A DNA stretch of 64,000 nucleotides, taken from Magnaporthiopsis rhizophila (taxonomy: Eukaryota; Ascomycota; Sordariomycetes; Magnaporthales; Magnaporthaceae). The notes under the pieces were generated by a model. It was given only the letters and a program-made list of their open reading frames with translations, was not told the DNA's origin and did not search any database. The stretch lies in the NCBI GenBank assembly GCA_003049465.1, contig PYSS01000020.1, positions 295,332 to 359,331 of the forward strand, given 5' to 3'. Below are positions 60,806 to 64,000 of this stretch, one piece after another. The position numbers were made by a program, and so were the translations under genes. Every line of letters begins with the position of its first letter. The stretch's first letter is position 1.

Positions 60806-63428
60806 TTAGACAAGCTGCTGGAAGGCACGGTTGATTGGCGAGCGGATGTTGGGAACATTCTTCCAGAAGTCGATAGTAGCAACGGCACGCTTGGAGATAC
60901 CCTCGGGGGTAAACTCGAACTTCTATAAGGGGGGTCAGCATGTGCTCTTCATGTAGCGTTGAGCCTGCAATATACCGCAATCTTACCTTGTACACGTCCT
61001 TGTACGGGCCCGAGGCACCAAAGCGGTTCAGGCCAAACTGCTCATGGGTATACCTCTCCCATCCCATGGTGCTCATGACCTCGACAGACAGCGACGGAAT
61101 GCCGTCGGGCAGGACAGAAAGGCGGTACTCCTTGGACTGAACGTCGAACACCTCGAAACATGGGATGGAGACGACACGGGCCTTGATGTTGTGCTTCTCG
61201 GCCAAGTACTTGACGGCGTCGACGCAGATGCCGACCTCGGAACCGGTGGAGACAAGAGTGATGTTGGCACCCTCGACATCGTGCACCACGTAACCGCCCT
61301 TGATAGCCTTTTGGATGGACGAGCTCTCAAGCTGAGGCAAGTTCTGGCGCGAAAGAGCAATGATGCTGGGGGTGTGCTTCGAGGTGAGGGCGACGTAGTA
61401 AGCGGCACTGGTCTCGTTGCCGTCGGCCGGACGCCATACCATGCAGTTGGGGGTAGCGCGGAAATGAGCCAGAGTCTCGATGGGCTGGTGGGTAGGACCG
61501 TCCTCGCCGAGGCCGATCGAGTCGTGGGTGGCGACCCAGATGACGCGAACCTGCGACAAGGCCGACAGACGCACGGCACCGGCGGCGTACGAGACGAAGT
61601 TCAGGAAGGTGCCTCCAAAGGGAATGATTGTACCGTAGGCGGCCAGACCGTTCATGATGGCACCCATGGCGTGCTCGCGCACACCGTAACGCAGGTAGCG
61701 GCCAGCGTAGCTGGCGTTGCCGAGACCAAGAGCGAGGGGCTGGAAGTCTGCGGCGCCCTTCCACCTCGTCAGGTTGGAGCCGGTCAAATCGGCCGAGCCA
61801 CCAACGAGCTCGGGAATGGCAGCCTCGATCTTGGTCAGAACAGTCTCAGACAGCTTGCGCGAGGCAACAGCGGGGTCCGAAGGAGTGTATGTGGGGAGGT
61901 TCTTCTCCCAGCCCTCGGGCAGATCACCCTTCTGACGTCGAACCAGGTCGTCGTGCTCGGCCTTGTACGACTCGCCGTACTTGGCAAAGAGTTTGTTCCA
62001 CTCCTCCTCGGCGGCAGCGCCCGCAGCGGCCTTCTTGTTGTACTGGTCATAGACCTCCTGAGGAACGGCGAAGCTCTGGTCGGGGTTGAAGCCGAACTTC
62101 TGCTTCAGCTGCTTGATGTCGTCGGCCTTAAGAGGCGAGCCGTGGACGCCGTGGGTGCCCTGCTGGGTCGAACCGAAGCCGATAATGGTCTTCAGCTGGA
62201 TAAGCGACGGCTTGTCCTTGACTGCCTGGCACTTCTTGATGGCAGCCTCGATGCCGGCCAGGTCGTTGTCGCCGTCATTGACAACCTCGATGTGCCAGCC
62301 GTACGCCTCGTAGCGCTTGGCAACGTCCTCGGTGAAGGCCTGGTTGGTGTCACCGTCGATCGAGATGTGGTTGTCGTCCCAGACAGCAATCAGGTTGCCA
62401 AGCTGGAGATGGCCAGCCAGGGAGCAGGCCTCGCTCGAGACACCCTCCATCAGGCAGCCATCGCCGAGGAAGCAGTATGTGTAGTTGTCGATCAGGTTGA
62501 AGCCGTCCTTGTTGAAGGTGGCGGCGGTGTGCGCCTGTGCAATAGCCAGACCGACGGCATTGCTGATACCCTGGCCCAGCGGGCCCGTGGTAACCTCAAT
62601 GCCGGGGGTGTCGTGGGCCTCGGGGTGGCCAGGGGTAATGCTGTCGACTTGCTGTGTAGGGATTGCGCCGAGGGTTAGGCTCAGTTTGGCAACAGCTGGC
62701 CGTTTCAAGCTTCATCTTTAGGGGACAGGGCTGAGGTGCGTACACGGAACTTCTTCAGATCGTCCATAGAGACGGCATAGCCGAACAGGTGCAGCAGAGC
62801 ATATTGGAGCATGCAGCCGTGGCCGTTTCTGTGGAAAGCAAGGGAAAGACATGGTCAGCAAGCTGCTAGATCCCCCAACGGTAGGAGGGTCAAATGCCAA
62901 GGAGTGTTGCGATTCAACTTACGACAGCACAAAGCGATCACGGTTCAGCCACTTGGGGTTCTTGGGGTTAAACCTCATGAACTTGTCCCAAAGAACGTGG
63001 GCGACGGGCGCCATGCCCCTATATGAGGAGAGAAGAACATCAGTGAGCGAGCGGATAACTTGAATGGGTGGAAGCTGCGTAGGTTGGCAGAGTATGCAAC
63101 TTACATCGGCGCGCCGGGGTGGCCCGAGTTGGCATTCGCAGTAGCATCCGCCTATTTACCAGCGACGGGACCGCGTCAGCATTCCGAGACCTCAAAATGC
63201 GTTGAATTGCTCTAGCCGATCATCTTTTCGATCCGTAGACTCGAATTGGGAAGCGTGGTTTTGGGGTGGAGAAGGTAGGCGGTTGGGGGTGGTGGTGTTG
63301 TTGGAAGATCTAGCAGCTGCTCATCGTCCACAAGATCTCTCGACACGCTTGGTCAACAGCTGTGCCACACTTACAGCAAGAACACGGATGGTGTTGATGG
63401 CGAGCTTGTCTATCTCGGTGAAGGCCAT
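60806..63428 (-). CDS. tkl1: Transketolase
   Basis: Six exons (63428-63375, 63151-63105, 63018-62923, 62828-62744, 62651-60987, 60922-60806) give 687 residues. The start MAFTEIDKLAINTIRVLA joins to ADATANANSGHPGAPMGM, with the substrate His of GHPGAPM, then SNGHGCMLQY and the thiamine-pyrophosphate motif GDGCLMEG (about 157) ending in WDDN. GTHGVHGSPL supplies the active-site His residues, YGVREHAMGAI the catalytic Glu of the pyrimidine domain, and RFGASGPYKDVYKKFEFT the C-terminal domain. Transketolase moves two-carbon units among sugar phosphates in the non-oxidative pentose phosphate pathway, in the cytosol, as a dimer. Four introns crowd into the first 0.8 kb of the gene, and a fifth lies near the end. 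The last exon is short (38 codons). Confidence 0.97.
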
Positions 63429-64000
63429 GATTGCTGATCAAGGTTGTCTGGCAGGTGTGTCGGTAGGTGCGGCCTCTTCCTCAGAGACCGAAGAGATTAC
63501 TGGCAGAGGATGGGGGTGGACAGTGGGAAGAGCGAGAGTTCGGCGAGGGGACCGAGAGCCAGGCGATGTCTGGTCTCCAGGTTTTATGGCAGTCCGGGCA
63601 CTGTTGAGACGCAGCTACGTTGAGGCGTTTTGGCACCGTTTCTGGCTCCGAGGTGGGGTCACTTTTTTGGGGGTCGCCTCCGTGCAGGAACTTTTTTGTT
63701 TGCCCCTCCTCGCTTGGTGTTGTGACACCATGGCTTGCCGCCGGCCCAGCCGAGCGATCTCTCCGAGCTGCGAGTCGAGCCGCCTGTGGCTTCCATTGAA
63801 ATTCGCAATTCGCGCACCGTTTGTTACCTGACGGGAGCGGTTGCCATTGCCGACCTGAATAATGCAGCCGTCGCCGCCCAGGCCAGGCCATGCATGACCC
63901 AATCATGATACAACCATCGAGCTTCGGCTCTAGAACCCACCAAACCCTGCCGCCCCGCCGACCCCGCGGCAGCTTTGGAGCTCGGATTTTAGCCTCCTCG
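63429..64000. promoter_or_regulatory. 5' region of transketolase
   Basis: Upstream flank of the transketolase gene to the window edge. Frames here, up to 209 codons, overlap exon 1 or one another and have no domain. No clear TATA box. Confidence 0.5.

Noticed and set aside
61044..62678. 544-codon plus-strand frame
   Set aside because: Antisense of transketolase; a codon-bias shadow.

Overview
This looks like nuclear DNA from a filamentous ascomycete (Pezizomycotina, probably Sordariomycetes). Most genes carry short introns of roughly 50-130 bp with GT(A/G)-type donors and CTAAC/CTGAC-like branch sites. Genes sit singly on both strands with their own flanks. The proteins are typical ascomycete ones (Rad16, Ste24, Ytm1, a cytoplasmic-type transketolase, a BIM1-like GPI protein, a Dal5-type transporter). 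I rebuilt every gene model by hand from reading frames, splice signals and phase; nothing was aligned. Introns are inside the given spans and exon coordinates are in the evidence.

Left part (1-16.3 kb): a five-finger C2H2 protein (-); rad16 (-) and rad7 (+), which form a divergent pair encoding the two halves of the global-genome nucleotide excision repair complex; a secreted class 3 lipase (-) with its own TATA box; a 3.4 kb stretch without genes; and mitochondrial bL34m (-), a small two-exon gene. Middle-left (16.9-31.5 kb): ste24 (-), rpl38 (+), a conserved fungal protein of unknown function (+), a broken APH-like kinase relic (-), mevalonate kinase (+), the shared farnesyl/geranylgeranyltransferase alpha subunit ram2 (+), and an Mtr2-like mRNA export factor (-). 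Three of these (ste24, erg12, ram2) act in protein prenylation.

Middle-right (32-42.1 kb): mitochondrial methionyl-tRNA synthetase (+), a NAT9-type acetyltransferase (+), L-serine dehydratase (-), DNA polymerase delta subunit 2 (-) divergent from ytm1 (+), then a (GT)99 microsatellite. Right part (43-64 kb): a divergent pair of small secreted, GPI-anchored proteins with an N-terminal histidine (one clearly BIM1-like, one probably a distant relative), a Dal5-type MFS transporter (-), a C2H2 factor with a long His/Val/Glu-rich N-terminus (+), a coiled-coil protein whose first intron appears to be GC-AG (-), a conserved protein of unknown function (+) and transketolase (-).

Most of the window is housekeeping. 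The points most worth a second look are the Rad16/Rad7 pair, the divergent BIM1-like pair, the grouping of three prenylation genes, the long N-terminal extension on Ram2, the rad7 start codon split by an intron, and an over-used intergenic TACCTAGGTA-type palindrome. I saw no CRISPR array, tRNA, rRNA or intact transposon.
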